Below are positions 18,953-27,706 of a stretch of DNA of 64,000 bases, piece after piece; positions within the stretch are counted from its first letter, which is position 1; each line of letters opens with the position of its first letter. The notes beneath the pieces were generated by a model. The model ran no database searches. It was not told the origin of the DNA and saw only the letters and a list, made by a program, of their open reading frames with translations. The position numbers and the translations under genes are program-made. This stretch comes from Chersky-267 sp963744115 (GTDB lineage Bacteria; Chloroflexota; Limnocylindria; Limnocylindrales; CSP1-4). The DNA lies in assembly GCA_963744115.1 (NCBI GenBank), contig CAVUSI010000003.1, positions 744,001 to 808,000 of the forward strand, read 5' to 3'.

Positions 18953-19854
18953 CGCAGCCACAGCTGGTCGGCGATCAGCAGCCCGACGCAGAACACGACG
19001 CTGGCCGCGAACAGGCCCCAGTCGCGGGTCGTCATCCGGAAGGTCGTGTAGGTCCGCATCTCACCGCTGAAGCCGCGGGCGAGCATCGCCGCGTAGACGT
19101 CGTTGCTCATCTTGAACGAGCGGCTCATCAGGCTGCCGATCGTCCCGCCGAGCCAGCGCCGCTGCTCGGCACCCCGGGTCCGGGCGACGATCCGACTCTT
19201 CCGGGCGAGGAAGATCCCGTTGACGGTATGGAGGAACAGGAAGATGTAGCGATAGGTCATCGACAGGATGAGGACGAAGACCTGCGGCACGCGGAGGGCG
19301 CGGAGGCTCTTGAGGATGTCCGCCCAGGGCGTCGTCATCACCAGCAGGATCGCCACCGAAACGCTGACCCCGACCCGCATCACCAGCAGGATCGCTCCGA
19401 GGATGCCCGGGATCGACGGCGCGATCGCCAGCGGGCCGAGGGTCAGCTCGAACAGCCGCGGACCGGGGATGAAGAAGATCGACGGGATGACGACGATGCC
19501 GGCGAACAGCGGGATCCCGAGCCAGACCCGCTTCACGAAGAAGTCGGTCGGGAGGAGGCTGGCGAGCGCCGCCCCCAGGAGCGCGACGTACAGGATGACG
19601 AGGACGGCGTAGGAGCTGGTCAGGCTGGCGGCGAGCACGAACGCCAGGAACATCCCGAGCTTCGCCCGCGGGTCGACCCGCTGGAGGAACCCGTCGAGCC
19701 TGGCGTGGTGCTCGGTGAAGACGGCCCGCTCGACGTTCGCGGCGATGCCGGCGACGGTCCGTTCGATCCAGCCCGGCTTGCCGGATCCGTCGGCCGCTGC
19801 CGCGGGCCGGACGGGTGTCGCGGTCGGCTCTTCGACGGGGTTGGCTGCGGTCAT
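18949..19854 (-). CDS. cbiQ: ECF transporter transmembrane subunit CbiQ/EcfT
   Basis: 301-aa membrane subunit coupling the ATPase to the substrate-binding CbiM component. Hydrophobic segments include LGMFLAFVLAASLTSSYAVL, LGIPLFAGIVVIPSIFFIPG and LLVMRVGVSVSVAILLVMTT. The cytoplasmic coupling motifs are ARG-like: TRGAEQRRW and ML-ARGFSGEMRTY near the C-terminus. ATG 19854 begins 7 nt after the CbiM stop; a longer in-frame extension overlaps cbiM and is unlikely. The order M-Q-O with overlapping genes marks a single operon. Confidence 0.88.
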   Translation of the reverse strand: MTAANPVEEPTATPVRPAAAADGSGKPGWIERTVAGIAANVERAVFTEHHARLDGFLQRVDPRAKLGMFLAFVLAASLTSSYAVLVILYVALLGAALASLLPTDFFVKRVWLGIPLFAGIVVIPSIFFIPGPRLFELTLGPLAIAPSIPGILGAILLVMRVGVSVSVAILLVMTTPWADILKSLRALRVPQVFVLILSMTYRYIFLFLHTVNGIFLARKSRIVARTRGAEQRRWLGGTIGSLMSRSFKMSNDVYAAMLARGFSGEMRTYTTFRMTTRDWGLFAASVVFCVGLLIADQLWLR

Positions 19855-19861
19855 GGCCGGC

Positions 19862-21151
19862 TCACGCCGGGCTCGGGTCGGAGTCGGGGATCGTATCGGA
19901 CCGGCGCCGACCGACGAGGCGGGCGATCCCGTAGACCGCCCCACCGCACAGGAGCATGCCGACGATCCCGGCGATCTCGTAGCCGATCGCCGCGTGCCAC
20001 AGATCGGCGTTCGCGTCGCTGAAGAACGGGAGGGGCAGGTTGTACCCGCCCAGGGGGGCGCTGAAGACCGACGACAGGTCCTGCAGCCCCTTCGGGATGT
20101 AGCCGAAGGCCGCCTTGACGTCCTCGGCGCTGCCTTCGCCGTAGGCGAAGCCAGGCGCGATGAGCCCGAGCGGGGCGACGACCGCGAGCGCGACGAACGC
20201 GGTCCCGACCTTCTTCCATGCCTTCGGCAGGACGAGGTACGCGAGCGGCACGAGGATGACGAAGATGACGGCCACGACCAGGAGCATCGAGGCGACGGCG
20301 GGCCAGTCGACCCGGCTCCAGTCCGCCCCGAACCAGTGGCCCGGGTCGCCGCCCCCGACGATCAAGCCGAGGACGGCGATCGAGGTGACGCCGACGGCCA
20401 GGATCGCAGCGACGAGCTGCCACAGGGGGCGACGACTGGCGATCCCTTCGCTCGTATCGGCGGTCGCGAAGACCGTCCTGAGCGAGGTCAGGTATTCGGG
20501 ATGGCGCTTCTGGAAGTACGCCACCCCGAGCGCGCCGATCAGGCCTTCGACGATCGACGCCCCGAACACGTGGGCGATCAGCATCGCCGGGACGGCCGCG
20601 GCCAGGCCGTACGGACTGTAGAGGGCGACGCCGTTCGCATCGGTGAACAGGAGCGGCTGGATCCCGAGCTCGATGCCGACGAGGAGCGCCGACGCGGTCA
20701 TCCCGACCCAACCGGCGATGCCGGCGGCGACCACCCGGCGTCCGGACAGGAGCGGCGCTCGTGCGGACAGGAGTCGGTAGACCGCATACGCGACGAACGG
20801 CAGGACGATCGCCATGTTGAAGCAGTTGATGAGGATCGCGAGAACGCCGCCGTCACCGAAGAACAACGCCTGGATGACGAGCGCGACGCTGACCGCGATC
20901 ACTGCCGCCCAGGGACCCAGGATGACCGCCACGAGCGCCCCGCCCACCCCGTGGGCGGTCGTGCCGCCCGGGACGGGCACGTTGAACATCATGATCGTGA
21001 AGCAGAGTGCCGAGAAGATCGCCAGGAGGGGGATCGTCCGGTTGTCCAGCACGGTCTTGACCCGCTGGGTCGCGACCGCCCAGACCGGGAGGGTCAGGAC
21101 GCCGGCGCCGACCGAGATGATCGGGCTGAGGTATCCGTCGGGGATGTGCAC
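19862..21151 (-). CDS. cbiM: ECF nickel/cobalt-binding subunit CbiM with C-terminal PDGLE/CbiN-like domain
   Basis: 429-aa metal-binding S-component. The N-terminus MHIPDGYLS carries the strictly placed Met1-His2 that coordinate Ni or Co in CbiM/NikM, so ATG 21151 is certain. About residues 1-215 are the CbiM core with several membrane helices. From about 240 a second membrane part follows (VAAILAVGVTSIAVLGLIV, then GFAYGEGSAEDVKAAFGYI and a final helix IAGIVGMLLCGGAVYGIARL), resembling the PDGLE/CbiN partner fused to the chain. It heads the operon and is divergent from a Fur-family gene with boxes between them. Ni versus Co cannot be decided from sequence alone. Confidence 0.88.
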   Translation of the reverse strand: MHIPDGYLSPIISVGAGVLTLPVWAVATQRVKTVLDNRTIPLLAIFSALCFTIMMFNVPVPGGTTAHGVGGALVAVILGPWAAVIAVSVALVIQALFFGDGGVLAILINCFNMAIVLPFVAYAVYRLLSARAPLLSGRRVVAAGIAGWVGMTASALLVGIELGIQPLLFTDANGVALYSPYGLAAAVPAMLIAHVFGASIVEGLIGALGVAYFQKRHPEYLTSLRTVFATADTSEGIASRRPLWQLVAAILAVGVTSIAVLGLIVGGGDPGHWFGADWSRVDWPAVASMLLVVAVIFVILVPLAYLVLPKAWKKVGTAFVALAVVAPLGLIAPGFAYGEGSAEDVKAAFGYIPKGLQDLSSVFSAPLGGYNLPLPFFSDANADLWHAAIGYEIAGIVGMLLCGGAVYGIARLVGRRRSDTIPDSDPSPA

Positions 21152-21216
21152 CGTCCGTCTCTCCCGTCCTTCGCGGCTGGGTCTACCGGTCCATACGGCT
21201 CCGGGCGCCCAACGGA

Positions 21217-21246
21217 TGCAACACGACCGTACTGCAACGTGTTGCG
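21217..21246. promoter_or_regulatory. Nur/Fur-family boxes between cbiM and fur-like gene
   Basis: TGCAACACG (21217-21225) is followed by TGCAACGTGTTGCG (21233-21246), which contains the perfect palindrome GCAACGTGTTGC. TGCAA elements are the core of actinobacterial Nur (nickel) boxes. The two TGCAAC starts are 16 bp apart. The site lies 66 nt from cbiM and 71 nt from the Fur-family gene, in the right place to control both. Confidence 0.55.
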
Positions 21247-21303
21247 TCTACGGGTACTGTACGGGGAGCCGGGCGCCGTCGCAAGGGGGCGTCGACGGCC
21301 GCC

Positions 21304-21309
21304 TATACT
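21304..21309 (+). promoter_or_regulatory. -10 element of leaderless fur-family transcript
   Basis: TATACT is followed by 7 nt and then ATG 21317, with no room for a ribosome-binding site. The mRNA probably starts at or next to the start codon. Confidence 0.5.
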
Positions 21310-21316
21310 CCGCCGG

Positions 21317-21799
21317 ATGACCGTGACCCGACCCTCGCCGTCGCCTTCGCCGACCGCGGCACGCCCCGATTGGAGCCAGGTCCGCGAGCGCCTCCACGAG
21401 CGTGGACTCCGCTGGACGCCGCAGCGCCGGACGCTCGTCGACGTCCTGTCGCGGACCGACGGCCACGTCACGGGCAGCGAGCTCGTCGAGCGGTGCCGCG
21501 AGATCGACCCGGAGACCACCCCGTCGACGGTCTACCGGACGCTCGACGTCCTCGAGGAGCTGGGGCTGGTGCGGCACGGCCACGGCGCCGACGGACGGGA
21601 GGAGTTCCACGTCCTGCCCGCCGTCGAGCATGGCCATCTCCACTGCAAGTCGTGCGGCGGGACCTGGGAGGTCGAAGCCGCGGAGGCAGGCTCGCTCGTC
21701 GGGTCACTCGAGGCGAGCCGGGGCTTCGCGGTCGATCTCAGCCACGTGACGATCGTCGGGACGTGCGCCGCCTGCCGGCGTGCCGCCGCGGAGGCCTGA
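21317..21799 (+). CDS. Fur-family metalloregulator (Nur/Zur-like)
   Basis: 160-aa Fur-family repressor. Winged helix: RWTPQRRTLVDVL (about 32-44) and the recognition region TPSTVYRTLDVLEELGLV (68-85). Metal sites include the histidine cluster HGHLH (105-109) and two structural CxxC pairs (Cys110/Cys113 and Cys150/Cys153). It is divergent from the CbiMQO operon and shares the TGCAAC boxes with it, so nickel or cobalt is the likely signal rather than iron; zinc remains possible. The gene appears leaderless. Confidence 0.85.
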   Translation: MTVTRPSPSPSPTAARPDWSQVRERLHERGLRWTPQRRTLVDVLSRTDGHVTGSELVERCREIDPETTPSTVYRTLDVLEELGLVRHGHGADGREEFHVLPAVEHGHLHCKSCGGTWEVEAAEAGSLVGSLEASRGFAVDLSHVTIVGTCAACRRAAAEA

Positions 21800-21896
21800 G
21801 CGGCGCGCTCGGAGGCTCGGATGTCGAACCCCATCGGCAGCCATGAAGCGGAGCGTCGGAAGGGGTCGGCCCGGTCGAACGGATCGAGCCGGTAGA

Positions 21897-24071
21897 TCAG
21901 GCGTCGCGCGAGAATCGCACGGCGCCCCGGCGCCCGGACGCCTCCACGTCCCAACGCGTTCCAAAGGCTCGTAGACCCTTTATCGTGACCCTGCCGATCG
22001 CGTCCGGCAGGGCCGGGTCGAGCGTCACCTGCCCGTCGCGTGCCTCGAGGCCCAGCATCGCCCGGAGCAGAAGCAGCGGCGCCCCGGTCGCCCAGGCCTG
22101 GGGACTGCACGCGGTCGGGTAGGGGACCGGGAAGCGGCCGAGCGATCTCGGGTGGCCGGAGAACGCCTCTGGCAACCGATAACCGGAGAAGGCGGCGGCG
22201 TCGAGCATCGCCAACGCGATCCGGTTCGCCTGCTCGCGGAACCCGTAACGGGCGAGGCCGTACGCGATGATCGAGTTGTCGTGCGGCCAGACCGTCCCAC
22301 GGTGGTAGCCGATCGGGTTGAACCCGTCGTCGTCGGTGGACAGTGTCCGGACGCCCCAGCCCGAGAAGAGCCGATCGGCCATCAGCTGCTTGGCCACGAT
22401 CGCGGCGCGCTCCTCGGACACGATCCCGGTCCACAGGAGCTGCCCGATGTTCGAGGTCAGCGAGTCGATCGGGCGCTTGTCGCCATCGAGCCCGATCGCG
22501 TAGTAGCCACCCCGGGCGTCGATCCAGAAGTCGCGCTCGAAGCGCTCGCGCAGCGCCGTCGCCTCGAGCCGAAGGCGGGTCGCCAGCGCTGGGTCGCCGA
22601 ACGGCCCGTCGGCCAGCTCGGCGAGTCGGACCTTGGCGTCGTAGACGTAGCCCTGGATCTCGGCCGTGGCGATCGGCAGGACGGGCATCGACCCGTCGGC
22701 GAACAGGACGCCGTCGAACGAGTCGCGCCAGCACTGGTTGCCGAGCCCCTGCGAGGAGCGGGTCCCGTACTCGACGTAACCGTCGCGGTCTCGATCGCCG
22801 AACTCGTCGATCCAGGCCAGCGCAGCCATGGCGTTGTCTCGGAGCGCGCTCACGACCTCCGCGTCGCCCGACCAGCGCCAGTACTCGGACAGCAGGATCA
22901 GCCAGAGTGGCGTCGAGTCGGCACTGCCGTAGTACGGGCGGTGCGGCTTGAGCCCGAGCTGGGTGAGCTCGCCCATCCGCAGCTCGTGCAGGATCTTGCC
23001 CGGCTCCATGTCCCGGAAGTCGTCGCTCTCGGTGGCCTGGAAGTAGGCGAGGGCCAGCAGCGCGCCCTTGGCCAGCCGCGGACCGAAGGCTACCGTCTGG
23101 AAGGCCGTGAGCAGGGTGTCACGACCGAACAGGGTGAGGAACCAGGGCAGTCCGGCGGCCGGCAGCATGAGCGTCTGGTCTTCGTACTCCGCCTCGATCC
23201 GCAGCGCGACCAGGTCGCGAGCGGTCCGGCCCATGACCTCGCCGAGGAGGTGCGAGTCGGTCTCGAGCTGGGGCAGGTCATCGAGCCAGGCGTTGATCGG
23301 GTCGTTCGTCTCCGAGCCGAAGACGTCGCCGAAGCCGGCGTGGGTCGGCTGGAGCTCACGCGGTCCGAGCGTCAGCGGCACGTGCAGCTCGCAGGTCCAG
23401 GTCCCGCGCGCCGGCAGGTCGATCGTCCATGCCAGGCCGTCTTCGTCGATCCGGGTCGCCGCGGCCGAGGCCTCGAGCGTCGTCTGGGCGGAGAAGCCCT
23501 GGTTGGCGTAGCTGAACGTGAGGCCGGACCGGTCGGACGCCGGGGTGCGCACGATCTGCTGCGATCGGTCGCGGACCCGGTCCTTGATCTCGAACAGATC
23601 GGCGAAGTCGTTGTCGACCGCGAGGTGGAGCTCGATCCGAAGCGGCTCCCGGAGGTAGCTCTCGAGCTCGATCCGTTCGTGAAGTCCGTTCCCGACGAAG
23701 CGCAGCCGGCGCAGCCCGACGCTGTTCGCTTCGAGCCCTTCGAGTCGTGGGTTGGTCAGGACGAACTCGGCCGAGTAGTAGTCGATGATCCCGGCGCGCA
23801 GGACCAGGAATGGCGCGCCGTCGATCGTCAGCGCCCAACGACTCAGGAAGCGGGTGTCGGCGTGGACGAGGCCGCCGATCGAGCCCCTCGGGACGTCGCC
23901 GACCGAGTCGGAGTACATGAACGTCCGACCTTCGAGCACGGCGATCGCATCGGGTCCGAGCTCGGGCGGCAGGGTCCGCTTCGGCCCCGGAATGCTCCGG
24001 TCGACGCTCACCCCGGGCATCGGGTCGGCCGGCGTCGGTCGCTGGTCGATCACGGCAGGTTGCTTGCCCAT
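21897..24071 (-). CDS. Amylo-alpha-1,6-glucosidase/glycogen-debranching-type glycoside hydrolase
   Basis: 724-aa two-domain protein. The N-terminal beta domain (about 40-240; YSDSVGDVPRGSIGGLVHADTRFLSRW is typical) matches the GDE_N_bis type. The C-terminal (alpha/alpha)6 barrel carries GLPWFLTLFGRDTLLTAFQT near 330 and GTVWPHDNSIIAYGL near 615, both hallmarks of the group. Likely substrates are alpha-glucans or short alpha-glucosides; some relatives act on other sugars. ATG 24071 has GAGGAGGGC upstream, and a -10-like TAGACT lies at 24153-24148. No sugar transporter is adjacent, so cytoplasmic storage-glucan metabolism is plausible. Confidence 0.8.
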   Translation of the reverse strand: MGKQPAVIDQRPTPADPMPGVSVDRSIPGPKRTLPPELGPDAIAVLEGRTFMYSDSVGDVPRGSIGGLVHADTRFLSRWALTIDGAPFLVLRAGIIDYYSAEFVLTNPRLEGLEANSVGLRRLRFVGNGLHERIELESYLREPLRIELHLAVDNDFADLFEIKDRVRDRSQQIVRTPASDRSGLTFSYANQGFSAQTTLEASAAATRIDEDGLAWTIDLPARGTWTCELHVPLTLGPRELQPTHAGFGDVFGSETNDPINAWLDDLPQLETDSHLLGEVMGRTARDLVALRIEAEYEDQTLMLPAAGLPWFLTLFGRDTLLTAFQTVAFGPRLAKGALLALAYFQATESDDFRDMEPGKILHELRMGELTQLGLKPHRPYYGSADSTPLWLILLSEYWRWSGDAEVVSALRDNAMAALAWIDEFGDRDRDGYVEYGTRSSQGLGNQCWRDSFDGVLFADGSMPVLPIATAEIQGYVYDAKVRLAELADGPFGDPALATRLRLEATALRERFERDFWIDARGGYYAIGLDGDKRPIDSLTSNIGQLLWTGIVSEERAAIVAKQLMADRLFSGWGVRTLSTDDDGFNPIGYHRGTVWPHDNSIIAYGLARYGFREQANRIALAMLDAAAFSGYRLPEAFSGHPRSLGRFPVPYPTACSPQAWATGAPLLLLRAMLGLEARDGQVTLDPALPDAIGRVTIKGLRAFGTRWDVEASGRRGAVRFSRDA

Positions 24072-24324
24072 CGCAGGGCCCTCCTCGACCTCGGCGCGCG
24101 CGGCGTCCGCTTCCTCCGTGGGCCGTCCGGCTCGTCGACCTGGATCGAGTCTAGGCCCCTGCCGTAACCGACGTGTTTCCGCCGGTGGCGCGAATTGGCA
24201 ACGACGGCCCGACGACCGGGTCCATCCGCCCCGACCAGGAAGAGCCTCGCGACGCCGGCGAAGCTCGTGCTGATCCGGCGCCGGCGAAGAACAGCGTCGG
24301 GCTGCTCGATGAGCCCGCCAGGTC
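24072..24324. other. Intergenic region upstream of the glycosidase
   Basis: About 250 nt without a convincing gene. It contains the glycosidase ribosome site, a minus-strand TAGACT at 24153-24148 suggesting a 5' leader of roughly 70 nt, and the 3' end of the exporter operon. No repeat or RNA is apparent. Confidence 0.5.
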
Positions 24325-26817
24325 CTACTCGGCCTGGAGCGTCTCGACGATCGGGGCGCGCGCGGCACGCTGGGCGGGCACCCAGGCACCGAGCGCTCCG
24401 ATCGCCAGTCCGGCCAGGCCGAGCACCACCAGCGCGACGACCGGGAACACGTCGAACGCACTCTCCGGGACGCCGGTGTTCGAGGCCGCCTGGCCCATCA
24501 GTCCGAGGACGATCCGCTGGAAGGCCAGCCCGAGCGGGACGCCGAGAATGCCCGCCACGACCCCGATCGGGGCGATCGATGCGATGACCATCGCGACGAC
24601 CTGCCGGTGGGTCATGCCGATCGTCTTGAGCACCGCCGTCTCACGGACCCGCTGACGAGTCTCGAGCAGCACCGTGTTGAACACGCCGCCGAGCGAGATC
24701 ACGATCAGCACCAATCCGAGGGTCGAGATCACGCCCTCGAAGAGCAGAAAGCCCTCGTCGAAGCGCGAATTGCTGACGATGTCCACGAACGCGCCCGGGC
24801 CGATCGACGCGGTGATCGCCGCTGCATAGTCCTGGTGATCGACGCCCGCCGCCGGCTGAACCTCCCAACGCGACGGCTCGACCCCGGGGTCGAGCGCGAC
24901 CAGGTCGGCGAACGTGCCGCGCAGGACGAGGTCGTCCTGGTTCTCGGGCGCCTGGTCGAAGATCTCGCCGACGAGAGTGACGCTCATCGTCCGGCCGTCG
25001 ACCGTCATCGTCACCGCGTCGCCCAGGTGAAGGCCGGCGGTCGCGAACAGATTGGTCGGCGCGACCGCTTCACCGGACCGAGCGAACCAGCGGCCCCGGA
25101 TCAGCTCGTATCCGATCCAGCCGGCGTCGCCGCGGTAGCCGACGAACGGGATCGCGCCCAAGAGGCCCGGGACCGTGACGACCGTCTGGCCGATGGCGAC
25201 CGATCGCCCGGTTCCGGGCGTCGCCGCGATCGCCGCGTCGACCGCCTGTGCCGCCGGCGGCACGACGGCTTGCGAGTCATCGCCGGGTCCGACCAGCTGC
25301 GGTCCGCCGGCTTTCCCGGCCCCCTCGAACGTCACGACCCGGATCGGGCTCGGCCGGTCCCGTTCGAGCTGGCTCGCGACCCGCACGAGCGACCCGTCGA
25401 GCCCGAGCGCGAACACGAGGGCGGAGACGCCGACGGTCAGGGCGCCGAGGGTCATGCCGGCCCGAAGCGGGTGCGCCACGCTGGCCGCCAGGCCGATCCG
25501 GACGGGCGCCGCCAGCGGCAGGTCGAGCGCCGTCCGGCGGAGACGGCCGCCGTCGGGACTGCTCGATGGTGTCGTCCCGCGGGTGATAGCCCGGACGGCG
25601 CTCAGGTGGCCGGCGCGGACTGCGGGCGCGATCGCGGCGACGATCGCGGTCGCAAACGCGGCGACAAGCACCGTCCCGACGACGGGGACGGACAGGCTGA
25701 ACGCCGTCGGGAGCCCGAACGAGCGGGCGGCGTCGGCGACGACCGGCTGGCTCAGCACCGAACCGATCGCGACGCCGATGACCGCCCCGAGCGCGACCGG
25801 GACGAGGATCTGGACGAGCAGCGTCCAGGTCACCTGGCCGGGCGTGAACCCGATGGCCTTCATGACCCCGATCTCGCGGTAACTCGACAGGACGATCCCG
25901 GATACGACGTTGGCGATGATGAACGCCGCGGCGAGGAGCGCGAAGACCGAGAACGCGAGCAGGATCGGGACGAAGAGGCTGGCCGTCCGGTCAACGGACG
26001 CCTTCTGGGCCAGATACGTCCGGCTGCTCGCCACGGCCCCGGAGGGCAGCCCAGCGGTGATCGTCGCGAGCGCGGTCGCCAGGTCGTTCGTCGTCGCAGA
26101 CGGCGACACCCGGTAGAGCATCTCCTGCTCGGGGGCCTGGTGCGGCGTCAGCGCGATCAGGTCGTCCGGGCTGAGCCAGCCAAAGACGTCCGGCGTGCTG
26201 ATCGACGAGGCGATGCCCACGACGGTCAGCGCGCGCTCGATGAGGGCGGCTCCGGCCGGCGTGGTGACACTAGGTGGCCTGTTGCCGCCCGGAGCCGTCG
26301 AGAGCCCGCCCTTGCCATCACCCACCGGCGTCTCGCGGAGCACGATCGTCGAGCCGAGCTTGCCCCCTGCGAGCTTGGACCAGTCCTGCGAGAGGACGAT
26401 CTCGCCGGGCCGCTGCCACCAGCGGCCCTCCGACACGGTGATCCGGTCGACCGGCCCGGCGGGATCCGAGCGACCCGACAGCTCGCCGCCACCGAGACCC
26501 CGCGAATCGCCCTTGGCGCCACCGGCCTGTGCGACGTCGGCAGTGCCGATCGGCCAGGAACCGGCCGCGTCCGTGACCGGGGCCTGCGACGCGGTCGCCG
26601 CCAGCCGTGCGGCTGGGACCTCGGCACGGTAGTCGACGACGAGGTTCGCCCCGTTCGCCGCGGCAAAGGCGTGCTCGTAGGGCGCCTGCGCCTCGACGAG
26701 CGTATCGAGCGCGATGGTCGCTGCAGCCGTGGCCAGGACGACGACCGCCGTGATGACCGCCCCCTGCAGTCGGCGCCGGCGGAGCCCGGCCAGCGCCTTC
26801 TTCCGGACGGCGCCCAT
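24325..26817 (-). CDS. ABC exporter permease, FtsX/MacB-like, two-module
   Basis: 830-aa membrane protein with two FtsX modules. One helix (ITAVVVLATAAATIALDTLV, about 20-40) precedes a large extracytoplasmic domain (about 45-255). A first FtsX core follows (FVPILLAFSVFALLAAAFII; SSYREIGVMKAIGFTPGQV), then a second extracytoplasmic domain and a second core (LLFEGVISTLGLVLIVISLG; RQRVRETAVLKTIGMTHRQV; WVPAQRAARAPIVETLQ). ATG 26817 overlaps the ATPase stop (TGATG). Such systems export or sense lipids, peptides or antibiotics. A divergent NarL-type two-component system is the obvious candidate regulator. Confidence 0.85.
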   Translation of the reverse strand: MGAVRKKALAGLRRRRLQGAVITAVVVLATAAATIALDTLVEAQAPYEHAFAAANGANLVVDYRAEVPAARLAATASQAPVTDAAGSWPIGTADVAQAGGAKGDSRGLGGGELSGRSDPAGPVDRITVSEGRWWQRPGEIVLSQDWSKLAGGKLGSTIVLRETPVGDGKGGLSTAPGGNRPPSVTTPAGAALIERALTVVGIASSISTPDVFGWLSPDDLIALTPHQAPEQEMLYRVSPSATTNDLATALATITAGLPSGAVASSRTYLAQKASVDRTASLFVPILLAFSVFALLAAAFIIANVVSGIVLSSYREIGVMKAIGFTPGQVTWTLLVQILVPVALGAVIGVAIGSVLSQPVVADAARSFGLPTAFSLSVPVVGTVLVAAFATAIVAAIAPAVRAGHLSAVRAITRGTTPSSSPDGGRLRRTALDLPLAAPVRIGLAASVAHPLRAGMTLGALTVGVSALVFALGLDGSLVRVASQLERDRPSPIRVVTFEGAGKAGGPQLVGPGDDSQAVVPPAAQAVDAAIAATPGTGRSVAIGQTVVTVPGLLGAIPFVGYRGDAGWIGYELIRGRWFARSGEAVAPTNLFATAGLHLGDAVTMTVDGRTMSVTLVGEIFDQAPENQDDLVLRGTFADLVALDPGVEPSRWEVQPAAGVDHQDYAAAITASIGPGAFVDIVSNSRFDEGFLLFEGVISTLGLVLIVISLGGVFNTVLLETRQRVRETAVLKTIGMTHRQVVAMVIASIAPIGVVAGILGVPLGLAFQRIVLGLMGQAASNTGVPESAFDVFPVVALVVLGLAGLAIGALGAWVPAQRAARAPIVETLQAE

Positions 26818-27509
26818 CAGGCGGTCCGTCCCACGGCGCTGTCGCCGACGATCGATCCGTCGACCAGCCGGAGGATCCGGTGGGCTCGGCCGGCCGCAAG
26901 GCGCTCGTCGTGAGTGACCAACAGGATCGTCTGGCCGTGCCGGTTGAGGTCGTCGAGGAGGGCCAGCACCGACTCGCCGTTGCGCGTGTCGAGTGCGCCC
27001 GTGGGCTCGTCGGCGAGGAGGACCGCCGGCCGGTTGACGACGGCCCGGGCGATGGCCAGTCGCTGTCGCTCGCCGCCGCTCAGCGTGGCCGGGAAGCGGT
27101 TCAGCCGGTCGCCGAGGCCGAGCTGGCCCAGCAGCTCCTCTGCCCGGGCGCGGGCCTCCTGGCGGGGAGCTCCGGCGAGCTCGGCGGCGACGAGGACGTT
27201 GTCGCGCACCGACAGGTCGTCGAGCAGCTGGAAGAACTGGAACACGAAGCCGACCTTGGTACGCCTGAACCGGGCACTGCCGGTCTCGCCCAGCTGGTCC
27301 ACCCGGACGCCGTCGAGCCCGATCTCGCCGCGGGTCGGCCGATCCAGCCCGCCGACCAGGTTGAGCAGCGTCGACTTGCCGCATCCCGATGGACCCATGA
27401 TCGCAGTCACCCGGCCGGCCTCGATGTCGAGCGAGAGTGCGTCGAGCGCGGGTCGCGACGAGCCGTCGTAGATCTTGGACACGCCCCGAAGGGTGATCAT
27501 CGCCTGCAT
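26817..27509 (-). CDS. ABC exporter ATPase, LolD/MacB-type
   Basis: 230-aa ATPase partner of the FtsX-like permease. Walker A GPSGCGKSTLL, Q-loop KVGFVFQFFQLLDDLSV, signature LSGGERQRLAIARAV, Walker B AVLLADEPTGALD, switch LLVTHDERLA. All match the macrolide/lipoprotein exporter group. ATG 27509 is fixed by AAGGAGG five nt upstream; an in-frame start at 27548 lacks one. Divergent from the histidine-kinase gene. Confidence 0.88.
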   Translation of the reverse strand: MQAMITLRGVSKIYDGSSRPALDALSLDIEAGRVTAIMGPSGCGKSTLLNLVGGLDRPTRGEIGLDGVRVDQLGETGSARFRRTKVGFVFQFFQLLDDLSVRDNVLVAAELAGAPRQEARARAEELLGQLGLGDRLNRFPATLSGGERQRLAIARAVVNRPAVLLADEPTGALDTRNGESVLALLDDLNRHGQTILLVTHDERLAAGRAHRILRLVDGSIVGDSAVGRTA

Positions 27510-27693
27510 CAGGACCTCCTTACCGTCCTGAGGCTCGCAGGCGAACAAGCCGATGTCGTCGGCCGACGGAGCGGACCGACATCGTCCGATCGGGCGGACT
27601 CGTGCGTGGCTCGCCCGAACGGGCGGCCGGCGTCATCCGAACTGATGAGAACGACCCATCTGGCGCCGGATAGGCACTGCCGCGGGTCGCGCG

Positions 27694-27699
27694 TAGAGT
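27694..27699 (+). promoter_or_regulatory. -10 element of leaderless histidine-kinase transcript
   Basis: TAGAGT followed by 7 nt and ATG 27707. This matches the spacing seen in front of several other genes in the window and argues for ATG 27707 over the in-frame GTG 27698. Confidence 0.4.
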
Positions 27700-27706
27700 G
27701 ACGGCG

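Noticed and set aside
19715..21316. Long plus-strand frame leading into the Fur-family gene
   Set aside because: Its first part is the antisense of cbiQ/cbiM with low-complexity composition; only the section from ATG 21317 matches a family and it has its own promoter.
24607..26913. Long open frame on the plus strand opposite the FtsX-like permease
   Set aside because: A product rich in Arg, Asp and Gly without domain pattern, typical of antisense frames in GC-rich genes; the minus-strand protein is clearly real.
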